In this document: positions 25,950-34,734 of the stretch, one piece after another
How positions within the stretch are numbered: the stretch's first letter is position 1
Layout: the number at the start of each line of letters is the position of its first letter
Origin: Paraburkholderia acidipaludis NBRC 101816
Lineage (GTDB): Bacteria > Pseudomonadota > Gammaproteobacteria > Burkholderiales > Burkholderiaceae
Direction of reading: 5' to 3'
Assembly: GCF_000684975.1 (NCBI RefSeq)
Contig: NZ_BAXZ01000024.1
Coordinates: 1 to 64,000, forward strand
DNA length: 64,000 nt
Translations under genes and position numbers: made by a program
Notes under the pieces: generated by a model
Told to the model about the DNA's origin: nothing
The model's database searches: none
What the model saw: only the letters and a program-made list of their open reading frames with translations

Positions 25950-27113
25950 ATGGAAAGCACGCTGCAAGGGCAGCTCACATGCTGGCGCCAGCATCTTCAC
26001 CAGAACCCGGAGACCGGCTTCGAGGAAGTCAACACCGCGGAGTATGTCGCGAACATTCTCAAGACCCTTGGCCTCGAGGTTCATCGCGGCATTGGCAGCA
26101 CGGGCCTCGTAGCAAACCTGACTGTCGGGAACGGCACGCGCGCAATCGCGCTGCGGGCCGACATGGATGCGCTCAACATCGCCGAGCATGCGCCCAACCG
26201 CGCATACGCCTCGCTCAACGCCGGGAAGATGCATGCGTGCGGCCATGACGGGCACATGTCCATGATGCTCGGCGCCGCACGACTCCTTGCCGAAAGGCGC
26301 GACTTCAACGGCACCGTCCGTTTCATCTTCCAGCCCGCCGAGGAACATGGCCGCGGCGCCAAGGCAATGATGGCGGACGGGCTGTTCGACCGGTTCCCCG
26401 TTCACGCCATCTTCGGCGCGCACAACATGCCGGGCATGCAAGCGGGGACATTCGCAACCCGCGCGGGCGGCATCATGGCAAGCGAGGATAATTTCGTTAT
26501 CCACATCAAAGGGCGCGGCTCCCATGCCGCGCGGCCGCACATGGGCGTCGATCCCATCGTGATTGCCGCGCAGATTATCCTCGCGCTACAGACCATCGTT
26601 TCGCGCAATCTGGACCCGAGCCTGCAGGCCGTGATTTCCTGCACCGAGCTGATAACCGACGGCATTCGCAACGTCATTCCGTCGAACGTCATCATCAAGG
26701 GCGACACGCGCAGCTATTCGAAGGCAGTCCAAACGCTGCTCGAGACGCGCATGCGGGAAATCAGCGAAGGCATCTGCCGGACCCACGGCGTGGAATGCAG
26801 CTTCGAATACACGTATGAGTTCGCGCCGACGGTCAACTCCCCGGAATTCCTCGATGTCGCCGTTCAGGCTGCGCGCAACGTCGCCGGCAACGCTTCGGTC
26901 GATGCAAACGTCCGGCCCATGATGATTTCGGAGGACTTCGGCGCATTCCTGCAAGCAGTCCCAGGCAACTTCATTTTCATCGGCAACGGCAACTCGCCCG
27001 AAAGCGGCGGCATTCCGCTGCACAACGCGAGCTACGACTTCAACGACGACATTCTCCTGACCGGCGCGCGGTATTTTGCGGAGATTGCCCGTCTCGAACT
27101 GCCGGCTGGCTGA
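25950..27113 (+). CDS. M20-family amidohydrolase (hippurate hydrolase/aminoacylase-like)
   Basis: This 387-residue metallo-amidohydrolase belongs to the M20D group. Metal ligands are visible in ALRADMDAL, in MHACGHDGHMSMMLG (near residue 95), and in FIFQPAEEHGRGA (catalytic Glu pair). The C-terminal FIFIGNGNSPESGGIPLHNASYDFNDD block supplies the last His. A dimerisation lid is inserted near residues 175-290. The family hydrolyses N-acyl amino acids. The neighbouring AsnC regulator and diaminopropionate lyase suggest an amide or acyl derivative of an amino acid as substrate. AAGGAAT precedes the ATG. Confidence 0.92.
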   Translation: MESTLQGQLTCWRQHLHQNPETGFEEVNTAEYVANILKTLGLEVHRGIGSTGLVANLTVGNGTRAIALRADMDALNIAEHAPNRAYASLNAGKMHACGHDGHMSMMLGAARLLAERRDFNGTVRFIFQPAEEHGRGAKAMMADGLFDRFPVHAIFGAHNMPGMQAGTFATRAGGIMASEDNFVIHIKGRGSHAARPHMGVDPIVIAAQIILALQTIVSRNLDPSLQAVISCTELITDGIRNVIPSNVIIKGDTRSYSKAVQTLLETRMREISEGICRTHGVECSFEYTYEFAPTVNSPEFLDVAVQAARNVAGNASVDANVRPMMISEDFGAFLQAVPGNFIFIGNGNSPESGGIPLHNASYDFNDDILLTGARYFAEIARLELPAG

Positions 27114-27162
27114 ACGCTGGATGATGCGGCCGAGCGGTCGTCACTGGCCGCCCGGTGTCTTG

Positions 27163-27639
27163 TCACCGCTCGATCTCGACCGGCACACCAAGCCCGACTT
27201 TAACGCGGCTCATGCTGACCAGGGTTTTGAATCGCTTCACATTGTTGTTTGAGAAGAACAGTTCACGCGTGAGCTCGTTGTATTGCTCCATGTTCTGAAC
27301 AGTCAGAATCAGCACGAAGTCCCATTCTCCGGCAACGTAATAGCATTGTTGCACCCATGGGCAGGCAGCGAAGATGCGCTTCATTTCATCGAGCCGGTCG
27401 ATCTGCTCGCTCTCCACCTCAACCGTGACCACCACTGTCAGGTTGTAGTCGACCTTCTCGGGAGCCACAACGGCCGCGTAATGGTCGATAACGCCGAGTT
27501 CCGCCATACGACGGAGACGGCGATTGACAGCCGCCGCCGACAAATTGACCCGAGTGCCGAGTTCGCTCTGGGGCGTCTGCGCGTCACGCTGGACCTCGGC
27601 CAAAAGCTTGCGGTCAAAAGCATCCAGAATGGGTCCCAT
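27163..27639 (-). CDS. Lrp/AsnC-family transcriptional regulator
   Basis: This 158-residue feast/famine regulator has an N-terminal HTH (DAFDRKLLAEVQRDAQTPQSELGTRVNLSAAAVNRRLRRM, about residues 6-50). A C-terminal AsnC/RAM ligand-binding domain follows (VESEQIDRLDEMKRIFAACPWVQQCYYVAGEWDFVLIL). ATG 27639 gives the usual length; an upstream start at 27681 would add 14 residues. The gene is 137 bases downstream of the diaminopropionate ammonia-lyase gene on the same strand and convergent with the M20 gene. It probably senses an amino acid and controls both flanking transcription units. Confidence 0.92.
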   Translation of the reverse strand: MGPILDAFDRKLLAEVQRDAQTPQSELGTRVNLSAAAVNRRLRRMAELGVIDHYAAVVAPEKVDYNLTVVVTVEVESEQIDRLDEMKRIFAACPWVQQCYYVAGEWDFVLILTVQNMEQYNELTRELFFSNNNVKRFKTLVSMSRVKVGLGVPVEIER

Positions 27640-27666
27640 ATTGAGCGATGGCCTCCCGTAATGCCC

Positions 27667-27679
27667 GAAATAGTATTGC
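27667..27679. promoter_or_regulatory. GAAAT-AGT-ATTGC half-symmetric site before asnC-type gene
   Basis: One mismatch from the GAAAT-N3-ATTTC palindrome at 30368. It lies 28 bases upstream of the Lrp/AsnC start, compatible with autoregulation. Weak on its own; noted because of the repeated motif. Confidence 0.25.
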
Positions 27680-27776
27680 AAACCTCGGCCCGAAAATGGG
27701 CCGACCTTTCCTTTTTACGCAATTTTATTCCAGAAAACAAGGCATTTAGCGAGAAGCCAAGGCTGGATGGGAGTCC

Positions 27777-29006
27777 TTACACCGCTACCTTCGGCTGCCA
27801 CGCCGATTGACGCGCCAATACGGCCTCGGCGGTCTCGCCAACGAGTTCGCCATACGTTTGCGGCGCCGTTGCGCCTTCGGTGTTGATGAGCAGAACGCGA
27901 GACGATTCGTCGAGACCCGCCTGCTTCGAGAATTGCTTGTCTCGCAGCAATACGGTCAGCCCCGCCAGCCCAGCGGCGCCCGATTCGCCCGCCACGATCG
28001 GGATATCGGCTTCGCTACCCGACGCGAGCGTGCGCATTGCCGCCACGGCGTCATCGTCGGCAATGGTCATGAAGTGGTCGACGCAAGACTCCAGAAATCG
28101 CCAGGCAAGAGGCGATGTCTCACCGCACGCAAGACCGGCCATGACGGAATCCACCGACCCCGTCGCGCGTGCCGCACGACCTTCGAGTGCGCTCTGATAC
28201 AGACAATCGGCCTGCCGCGGTTCGACCACGACGAACCGAGGACGTCTGTCGCCGTGGAACTCCCACAGATAGCTGGCAAGACCTGCCGCGAGGCCGCCCA
28301 CGCCGCCTTGCAGAAACACGTGGGTAAACGCGGACTGTTCGGGGCGACTGCGGCTTTGGTCAACGACCTCGGCGGCGATCGTGCCGTAGCCCTGCATGAC
28401 GTCGCGCGGGATGTCCTCGTAGCCCTCGTAGGACGTGTCGGATACGACGTGCCAGCCATGGGTGGAAGCCAGCCGCGCCGCCTCCTCAACCGACTCGTCA
28501 TAGTTTCCCGCAATGCGCACGATTTTCGCGCCAAAAGCGGCAATCGCCTGCTCGCGCTCCTTGCTGACGTTCGCATGAAGGACGATGACGCAGTGGCAAC
28601 CGAGCGTTTGTGCCGCGGCGGCCAGGCCCTTGCCATGATTGCCGTCGGTCGCGCTGATCACCGTGAAGTGAGTCAGCATCTCGCGATAACGGCCTTCGAA
28701 CAGACCGCGCGGGTCGAGATTGTGTTCGGGCCAAAGACGAAGAACGAGACGCACAAGCGCGACGGGCGCGCCCAGCGCCTTGAAACTGCCGAGCACGGAG
28801 CGAGCCGACTCGTCCTTGACGGCAACACTCGCGATATTCAGCTTTGCGGCGAGACCGGCAAGCTCGTAGAGCGGCGTGGCATCTCGTGCAATCTTGCTCC
28901 AGGTGCGGAGCCAGTTACGGCTCTCGATCGCCTTTTCTATACTTAGCACTGCTTTCAATGAAGAAGGGTAAGATATTTTTCTGGCACGTTGATTTTCTAC
29001 TAGCAT
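27777..29006 (-). CDS. dpaL: Diaminopropionate ammonia-lyase (PLP-dependent)
   Basis: This 409-residue fold-type II PLP enzyme has its Schiff-base lysine in SVLGSFKALGAP (near residue 75). The cofactor-phosphate glycine loop is LQGGVGGLAAGLASYL, and SATDGNHGKGLAAAA is the Asn/Gly block near residue 140. Length and the internal GYxDIPRDVMQGYGTI-like segment match DpaL/YgeX. The enzyme converts 2,3-diaminopropionate to pyruvate and two ammonia. It lies 46 bases downstream of the M20 carbamoylase-like gene on the same strand, and ygeX is likewise next to an M20 hydrolase in E. coli. The pair may release and then cleave an N-substituted diaminopropionate. Confidence 0.9.
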   Translation of the reverse strand: MLVENQRARKISYPSSLKAVLSIEKAIESRNWLRTWSKIARDATPLYELAGLAAKLNIASVAVKDESARSVLGSFKALGAPVALVRLVLRLWPEHNLDPRGLFEGRYREMLTHFTVISATDGNHGKGLAAAAQTLGCHCVIVLHANVSKEREQAIAAFGAKIVRIAGNYDESVEEAARLASTHGWHVVSDTSYEGYEDIPRDVMQGYGTIAAEVVDQSRSRPEQSAFTHVFLQGGVGGLAAGLASYLWEFHGDRRPRFVVVEPRQADCLYQSALEGRAARATGSVDSVMAGLACGETSPLAWRFLESCVDHFMTIADDDAVAAMRTLASGSEADIPIVAGESGAAGLAGLTVLLRDKQFSKQAGLDESSRVLLINTEGATAPQTYGELVGETAEAVLARQSAWQPKVAV

Positions 29007-29052
29007 GATGGTTTTACTCCAGCGGATTCAGTCAATTCGGCAAGACGCCCAT

Positions 29053-30312
29053 TCAGGCGGCAAGTCGCTTCAGCACGACATCCAGCAAGACGTTGGCGCC
29101 ATCCACCAGCTGGCCATCGTCTGTGTGCTCGCGCGGGTTGTGGCTGACGCCACCGCGGCTCGGCACAAAAATCATGGCTGCCGGCGCGATACGTGCAATC
29201 ATCTGCGCGTCGTGACCCGCGCCAGACGTCATCCGGCGATGGGTGAAGCCCATTTTCTCTGCCGACGCCTCGATGGCATCGGCGAGTTGCGCATTGAAAA
29301 CGACCGGCTCGAAGCGCACGAGCCGCTCAGTCGAAATCTTGACGCCTTCCTTTTCCGCGACCTCGACGAGAAACGCCGCGAGGCGGTGCTCGGCGTCCTG
29401 CAAACGTAGCTCGTCAGGGTCGCGCAGGTCTACCGTGAACACCGCTTTGCGGGGAATGACATTGATGACGTTGGGTTCGATATGAAGCATCCCGATGGTC
29501 GCCAGGGTTGTGCCGGCGGAAACTGCAAGCTCGCGCAGGAAGGTCTGCACGGCGGCGGCAACCCACCCGGCGTCATGGCGCAAGCGGGTCGGCGTCGTCC
29601 CCGCATGGTTCGCGTTGCCCTGGACGGTGATCCGCTGCCACGAAATTCCCTTAAGACTCTCGACGACACCGATGCGTATGTTTTCGGCTTCGAGAATCGG
29701 GCCTTGCTCGATATGCAATTCCAGATACTCGTGCGGCACGATCGCACCGGGTTCAAGCTCGCCGGCATAGCCGATGCGGCTCAGTTCGTCGCCCAGGCGG
29801 GTACCGTCAATGCCGACCGTATCGAGCGCCTCCTCCACGGACAGTCCACCCGCGTAAACGAGCGAACCCATCATGTCCGGCTGGTACCGAATGCCCTCTT
29901 CGTTGGTGAAGGCAGCCACGGTAATCGACCGGGCTGGTTTCGTTCCCGCCGCCCGGAAAGCGCGAACAACGGCAAGGCCTGCGAGCACGCCATAACAACC
30001 GTCCAACGCGCCGGCATTCTTCACGGTGTCGATGTGCGACCCCATCATGAGAGGACGCCGGCTACCGTCGTCGGAGTCTGAGCGTAAGGTCCCGAAAATA
30101 TTGCCGATGCGGTCGAATCCGACGTCGAGGTCCAGTTCGCGCATCCACTTCACAACGAGGTCACGGCCGGCCCGCTCGTCATCCGTCAAGGCAATCCGGG
30201 TGCGGCCGCCAACCTCCGGGTCGGCGCCAATCTCGCCCAGCTCATGCAACTGCTTGACCAGGAGCGCCCCGTCGATCTGAAGCGACGGGGATGGGAATGC
30301 CAGGATGCTCAT
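29053..30312 (-). CDS. M20-family Zn-dependent hydrolase (N-carbamoyl-L-amino acid hydrolase/allantoate amidohydrolase-like)
   Basis: This 419-residue protein is of the hydantoinase/carbamoylase group of M20. Metal ligands are seen in MGSHIDTVKNAGALDGCYGV (near residue 92), in AFTNEEGIRY (near 137) and in the C-terminal SGAGHDAQMIA and GVSHNPREHTDD stretches. Enzymes of this class remove N-carbamoyl or ureido groups. It is the first gene of a likely two-gene operon with dpaL. A GAAAT-N3-ATTTC palindrome lies 56 bases upstream of its start. The substrate is inferred to be a carbamoylated or similar derivative feeding DpaL, but this is not proven. Confidence 0.9.
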   Translation of the reverse strand: MSILAFPSPSLQIDGALLVKQLHELGEIGADPEVGGRTRIALTDDERAGRDLVVKWMRELDLDVGFDRIGNIFGTLRSDSDDGSRRPLMMGSHIDTVKNAGALDGCYGVLAGLAVVRAFRAAGTKPARSITVAAFTNEEGIRYQPDMMGSLVYAGGLSVEEALDTVGIDGTRLGDELSRIGYAGELEPGAIVPHEYLELHIEQGPILEAENIRIGVVESLKGISWQRITVQGNANHAGTTPTRLRHDAGWVAAAVQTFLRELAVSAGTTLATIGMLHIEPNVINVIPRKAVFTVDLRDPDELRLQDAEHRLAAFLVEVAEKEGVKISTERLVRFEPVVFNAQLADAIEASAEKMGFTHRRMTSGAGHDAQMIARIAPAAMIFVPSRGGVSHNPREHTDDGQLVDGANVLLDVVLKRLAA

Positions 30313-30629
30313 TTACCTGTCTCCATGAAGACGCGCTCCTGGCGGAGGCGCAGGAGCTTGCTTCAGAGAAATTTTATTTCAACAGGCTCTGAACTTTCCC
30401 TCATTCTTCTGCGTGTGCCATGAATAAATTTGCAATATCCGCACCGCTTACGCACAAAGGATTCGTCGCGCAAAAGCCTTCGCAGCGCAGGCGGCATGCA
30501 ACGACAAAGTTTTTCTTTAGGACGTTGACACATTATCTCCTTTGCCGGAACGACGGGACACGGGAAGAATGCTGTGAAAGCAAGGCTTTCGTTCTTCAAA
30601 CCCACCAGCATCGAACAAGGAGAGGTTTC
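30313..30629. other. Divergent intergenic region with palindrome
   Basis: This 317-base AT-richer spacer lies between the minus-strand hydrolase-dpaL operon and the plus-strand four-gene operon. It contains the GAAAT-TTT-ATTTC palindrome and probably both promoters. No gene is seen. Confidence 0.5.
30368..30380. promoter_or_regulatory. Palindrome GAAAT-TTT-ATTTC upstream of hydrolase-dpaL operon
   Basis: This perfect 5-3-5 inverted repeat lies 56 bases upstream of the M20 carbamoylase-like start. Together with the sites at 25825 and 27667 it forms a recurring motif around the cluster. It is a candidate Lrp/AsnC-type operator. Confidence 0.4.
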
Positions 30630-30911
30630 ATGGCTTACTTGCAGATCACCCTCAAAATCGCCGAAGCCAATCGCGCGGCCGCCGCCCGAGTCTATCGGGA
30701 GTACAAAGAGCCGTTCCTCAACACCATCGTCGGCGCGCAGTCGAAAGACCTGCTGATTCGCGAAGAGGACGTGCAGGTATTGCATGGCTTCGACAGCGTC
30801 AAAAACGCCCGGGCCTATTTGACGAGCGAGCTGTTCGCCAACGACGTAGTGGGTGAGCTTCGCCCCCTTCTGGCCGCCGAGCCCGACGTGCGCATCTATC
30901 AGGTCGCTTGA
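30630..30911 (+). CDS. Small ABM-like hypothetical protein
   Basis: This 93-residue soluble protein has alternating strand/helix propensity (AYLQITLKIAEANRAAAARVYREY; KDLLIREEDVQVLHGFDS; AEPDVRIYQVA). The pattern resembles the ferredoxin-like fold of antibiotic-biosynthesis-monooxygenase (ABM) or stress-responsive dimeric barrel proteins. The family is not certain. A strong AAGGAGAGG site precedes ATG 30630. It is the first gene of a plus-strand group with a cupin, an amine oxidase and an alcohol dehydrogenase. It may be a small oxygenase or a substrate-handling protein for that pathway. Confidence 0.75.
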   Translation: MAYLQITLKIAEANRAAAARVYREYKEPFLNTIVGAQSKDLLIREEDVQVLHGFDSVKNARAYLTSELFANDVVGELRPLLAAEPDVRIYQVA

Positions 30912-30974
30912 TTCATACCGCTCGCAAGAAATGCTTCGCCCCCGTATATTCAGCCGTACTACAAGTAAAACGCC

Positions 30975-31643
30975 ATGCTGGTCAACGCCGACTTCTCGCG
31001 CCGCGTCATCATTACGCCCGCCGACTACCGCTGGATTGCGTCGCCACAAGGCGGGATCGAGCGCATGATGCTGGACCGGCTGGGCGGCGAAAGGGCACGG
31101 GCGACCAGCATGGTGCGCTACGCGCCCGACTCCCGCTTTCCTCTTCACGAGCATCCGGGCGGCGAGGAGGTCTTCGTCCTTTCCGGCATCTTTTCCGAAG
31201 GCCGCCATCACTATCCTTCCGGTTGGTATTTGCGCAATCCGCCCGGCTCATCGCATCAGCCGTACAGCGTGAGCGGCGCGATCATCTTCGTGAAGCTGTG
31301 GCAAATGCCACCGGCCGATCGTGAACTTGTCCGCGTCGATACCAACGATCGAACCACATGGCAACGCCATAACCGAAGAACAATTTGTCCGCTGTTCTCG
31401 AGCGACACGGAGCAGGTTTCCCTTCATCGACTCCCCCCGGGCGACCCCCTCTTCGATGGCGAGGTGAGTACGGCGGAAGTCCTCGTGCTTGCGGGATCCG
31501 TAACCGCAGGACTCCTCTCCTACAAACGCGGCACGTGGATACGCCTGCCTGCAGGTGAATATCCGGAGTTTTCCGCCGGGGAGTCGGGTGTCCTCTTCTA
31601 CCTCAAGACGGGCCATCTCACCGAAGCCGGGCTGAAGGGATGA
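30975..31643 (+). CDS. ChrR-like bicupin protein
   Basis: This 222-residue protein carries two cupin-like halves. The first has complete metal-binding residues (RFPLHEHPGGEEVFVLSGIFSEG, then YLRNPPGSSHQPYS). The second (VSLHRLPPGDPLFDGEVSTAEVLVLAGSV) is more degenerate. The pattern matches the ChrR/anti-sigma cupin domain, but no N-terminal zinc anti-sigma domain is present, so it is more likely an enzyme or small-molecule-binding protein. Its last four bases overlap the start of the amine oxidase gene (ATGA), showing coupling. Confidence 0.82.
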   Translation: MLVNADFSRRVIITPADYRWIASPQGGIERMMLDRLGGERARATSMVRYAPDSRFPLHEHPGGEEVFVLSGIFSEGRHHYPSGWYLRNPPGSSHQPYSVSGAIIFVKLWQMPPADRELVRVDTNDRTTWQRHNRRTICPLFSSDTEQVSLHRLPPGDPLFDGEVSTAEVLVLAGSVTAGLLSYKRGTWIRLPAGEYPEFSAGESGVLFYLKTGHLTEAGLKG

Positions 31644-32779
31644 CCATGCGGACTGAGCGTGTTGCCGTGATCGGTGCCGGCTTGAGCGGTCTCTACGCGG
31701 CATTCTTGTTGCAGCGGCGGGGCATCCATGATTACCTCGTTTTCGAGGCACGGAAAACGCTGGGGGGGCGAATCCTGTCGCTTCCCGCCACCGCTCATGG
31801 AAATGCCGATCGCGTCGACCTCGGCCCCACGTGGTTCTGGCCGGACATGCAACCGCAACTCGGCAATTTGATCCACGATCTCGGCATCACGAGTTTCGAG
31901 CAGCACCAGGCCGGAGACATGATGATCGAGCGCTCGCACGGCGAGCCGCCCGTGCGGCTGCGAGGCTACGCGACCGCGCCGGTCTCGATGCGGCTGGCAG
32001 GCGGCATGGCGACGCTGACCGACACGCTCGCCGCCGCACTGAACGCGAAATCGATCCTCGCGGGCGAAGCGGTGCGCAGCCTTCGTTGCACAGGTAGCAA
32101 GGTGGAGGTGCGCAGCGAAAACCTGGCGGGCACGGTCACGACCACATGGGTCGACCATGTATTGCTGGCGCTCCCTCCGCGTCTGATCGAGGCCAACCTC
32201 AGCTTCGAACCGGCGCTGCCGCGCGCGTTGGCACAGCAATGGCGCAGTACGAACACATGGATGGCGCCGCACGCCAAGTACGTTGCCACGTACCCGTTCG
32301 CATTCTGGCGTCAGTCGGGCCTTTCCGGCGAGGCGCGCAGCGCTTGCGGCCCGCTTGGCGAGATACACGATGCCTGCATGGAGCGCGGTGGCGCTGCCTT
32401 GTTCGGATTTTTCGGCCTGCCTGCCAGCGTTCGCCGGAACGCGACGGAGGACGTTCTACGCAGGCATTGTCGTGCGCAGTTGGCGCGATTGTTTGGCCCA
32501 GACGCCGCAACACCAAAAGCGGAATTCATCAAGGACTGGGCCAGCGATCCTCATACGGCCACAACTCTCGATATCGAGGGCGCGGCGCAACATGCCCTGC
32601 CGGCGGCAAATGCGCCGCTTGGCTCGTGGAACGGACGCCTGACCGGCATCGCGAGTGAATGGTCGCAGCAGTTTCCCGGATATATCGCGGGTGCGATCGA
32701 CGCGGCATATCGCGGCGTCGAGGCGCTCACCCTCCACGATCGGTCGACGTCGAGCCATGGAAGAAAATGGCCTATTTGA
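31640..32779 (+). CDS. Flavin-dependent amine oxidase
   Basis: This 379-residue FAD enzyme belongs to the monoamine oxidase/amine oxidase family. The N-terminal motif is VAVIGAGLSGLYAAFLLQRRG followed by FEARKTLGGRI (the GG-R motif). Near the C-terminus, TGIASEWSQQFPGYIAGAIDAAYRG matches the second FAD-contact block. It is shorter than typical MAO proteins (about 450). It probably oxidises a primary or secondary amine to an aldehyde or imine, and an alcohol dehydrogenase is encoded 10 bases downstream. No signal peptide is seen. Confidence 0.88.
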   Translation: MTMRTERVAVIGAGLSGLYAAFLLQRRGIHDYLVFEARKTLGGRILSLPATAHGNADRVDLGPTWFWPDMQPQLGNLIHDLGITSFEQHQAGDMMIERSHGEPPVRLRGYATAPVSMRLAGGMATLTDTLAAALNAKSILAGEAVRSLRCTGSKVEVRSENLAGTVTTTWVDHVLLALPPRLIEANLSFEPALPRALAQQWRSTNTWMAPHAKYVATYPFAFWRQSGLSGEARSACGPLGEIHDACMERGGAALFGFFGLPASVRRNATEDVLRRHCRAQLARLFGPDAATPKAEFIKDWASDPHTATTLDIEGAAQHALPAANAPLGSWNGRLTGIASEWSQQFPGYIAGAIDAAYRGVEALTLHDRSTSSHGRKWPI

Positions 32780-32789
32780 TGGAGCAATC

Positions 32790-33812
32790 ATGAGAGCGGT
32801 TTATCGAGCAGTGCAAATTACCCGTCCCGGCGTTCTGGAGCTGGTCGAAAGGGAAACCCCGATACCGGGCGATGGTCAGGTGCTGATCGAAGTCGAAGCG
32901 TGTGGAATATGCGGTGCGGACGCACGCGATATCGAGAATGCGGGCCCGGCTTCGCCCCATGCGCGAATACCGGGCCATGAAGTGGTCGGCCGCATCGTCG
33001 CGAGAGGCGCAAACACGCCGTCAACGTGGGAAATTGGCCAGCGCGTCGGAGTGGGCCGGCTTGGCGGTCACTGTAACGCGTGCTCGCAATGCCGGCAGGG
33101 CAATTTCCAGCTCTGTCTAGACCAGCCCGTCCTCGGCGCATCTTGCGACGGCGGCTATGCCGAAATGATGCTGGCGCGCAGCACCGGACTCGTGTCGATT
33201 CCGGACGAACTGCGTTCGGAAGAAGCCGCGCCCATCCTGTGCGCAGGCATCGCCACGTTCAATGCCCTCAAGAAATGCGGCGCCGAAGCGGGTGACATCG
33301 TCGCGATCCTGGGCGTCGGCGGCCTGGGACACATGGCATTGCAGTACGCTCGCCGCATGGGCTTCAAGGTTGTCGCGATCGGTCGAGGCAGTGAAATTGC
33401 CGACGATGCCAAGGCATTGGGCGCTCATGTCTACATCGACAATAGCGAGGAGGACGCTGTGGCAAGGCTTATCGGCATGGGCGGCGCGCGCGCTATCGTC
33501 ACCACCGTCGGTCACGCGAATACGGTGTCGCAAGTGCTGGGTGGACTGGCGCCTCAAGGCCGTCTGATTCTGCTGGGGGCCGGCAAGGACCCGTTGACGG
33601 TTTCACCGGGCTACTTCGTAGGCGGCGAGCGCAGCGTCCAGGGTTCTCTCACCGGCACACCCTACGAGAACGAGAAAGCGCTCGATTTCAGCGTTCTGGC
33701 CGGCGTTCGTCCGATGATCGAGGTCATGCCGCTCGAGAGGGCCAACGAGGCTTATCAACGGATGCGCTCCGGCGACGTCAAATTCCGCATGGTGCTCACA
33801 ATGGCGCGTTGA
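32790..33812 (+). CDS. Zinc-containing alcohol dehydrogenase
   Basis: This is a 340-residue MDR alcohol dehydrogenase with both zinc sites. Catalytic ligands are in EACGICGADARD and PGHEVVG; the structural-zinc cysteines are in GGHCNACSQCRQGNFQLC. The coenzyme motif is ILGVGGLGHMALQYA, so NAD(H) or NADP(H) is used. The ATG at 32790 is 10 bases from the amine oxidase stop, so the two are co-transcribed. The enzyme could reduce or oxidise the aldehyde formed by the oxidase. Its 3' end overlaps the convergent MetR-like gene by 17 bases. Confidence 0.92.
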   Translation: MRAVYRAVQITRPGVLELVERETPIPGDGQVLIEVEACGICGADARDIENAGPASPHARIPGHEVVGRIVARGANTPSTWEIGQRVGVGRLGGHCNACSQCRQGNFQLCLDQPVLGASCDGGYAEMMLARSTGLVSIPDELRSEEAAPILCAGIATFNALKKCGAEAGDIVAILGVGGLGHMALQYARRMGFKVVAIGRGSEIADDAKALGAHVYIDNSEEDAVARLIGMGGARAIVTTVGHANTVSQVLGGLAPQGRLILLGAGKDPLTVSPGYFVGGERSVQGSLTGTPYENEKALDFSVLAGVRPMIEVMPLERANEAYQRMRSGDVKFRMVLTMAR

Positions 33813-34734
33813 CGCGACCAGGCCGGCCGTGAACGCTTCTTCCGACCGCTACGCCCATTTCATGCGCCAGGGCCAGGAAGCCCGCAATGTAAGCGACGTC
33901 TTCTTCTCCCCGGCGCACGCCAAGATTGATGCTCTTGTTGATGCCGTGCTCCCCGAGCCGCACAGTGCGGATGGGAAGGCCCTCGCCTTCCTCCACCACC
34001 AGCCATTCCGGGAGCACGGCCACGCCGCGTCCGGCCGCAACCAGTTGCAGCATCAGGTCGACCTGCTCGGCGGTTCGGTGAAATTTCGGCTTGCAATGGG
34101 CAGGCACGAGAAATCGCGTATAGACGTCGAGCCGCTCCTTGCTTACCGGGACCGTGATGAGTTCCTCGTCAAGCAAGTCCTTCGGCAAGGCAAATTCGTG
34201 CGCAGCCAGCCGATGCGCGTCCGGCACCACCAGAACCAGCTCATAGTCGATTACCGGCGAGAAGACGACGTCCGGAACGTCGATAGGGTCGGGCGTAATC
34301 AGCAGATCGATTTCGAATCCGAGGAGCGCGGCCACGCCGTCAAAGCGAAATGCCGTCCTCACGTCGAAATCCACGTCCGGCCACGCAGCCAGGTAGTGCG
34401 GAGTGAGCCGCGTCAGCCATTTTTGGCAAGGATGGCATTCCATGCCCACACGCAACGAGCCTGTGCGACCTTCGGCAAAATCAACAAGCGTCCGCTCCGC
34501 GTGCTCCATCTGGGGAAGCACGCGTTCCGCGAGTGCGAGCAGATATTCGCCCGCATGCGTAAAGCGAAGGCCGCGGCCGTTCTTCGTCCATAGCTTGACG
34601 CCGTGCCGTTCCTCGAACTTGCGCACCATGTGCGAGAGCGCGGATTGCGTGACGTTCAACCGCTCCGCAGCGGCAGTGACACTACCAAGGCGCTCGACTT
34701 CCATCACGATCGAGAGGTATTGGAGGTCTAGCAT
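33796..34734 (-). CDS. MetR-like LysR-family regulator
   Basis: This 312-residue LysR protein has an HTH (GSVTAAAERLNVTQSALSHMVRKFEERHG) and effector domain (LRVGMECHPCQKWLTRL ... YLAAWPDVDFDV). These resemble MetR, the homocysteine-responsive activator of methionine genes, including the ECHxC-xxWL and PxDYE-like patterns. Its start overlaps the stop of the MFS transporter gene by 7 bases, so it is translated from the same message. It also converges on, and overlaps, the alcohol dehydrogenase gene. Regulation of the transporter or of the four-gene operon is plausible. Confidence 0.9.
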   Translation of the reverse strand: MLDLQYLSIVMEVERLGSVTAAAERLNVTQSALSHMVRKFEERHGVKLWTKNGRGLRFTHAGEYLLALAERVLPQMEHAERTLVDFAEGRTGSLRVGMECHPCQKWLTRLTPHYLAAWPDVDFDVRTAFRFDGVAALLGFEIDLLITPDPIDVPDVVFSPVIDYELVLVVPDAHRLAAHEFALPKDLLDEELITVPVSKERLDVYTRFLVPAHCKPKFHRTAEQVDLMLQLVAAGRGVAVLPEWLVVEEGEGLPIRTVRLGEHGINKSINLGVRRGEEDVAYIAGFLALAHEMGVAVGRSVHGRPGRVNAPL

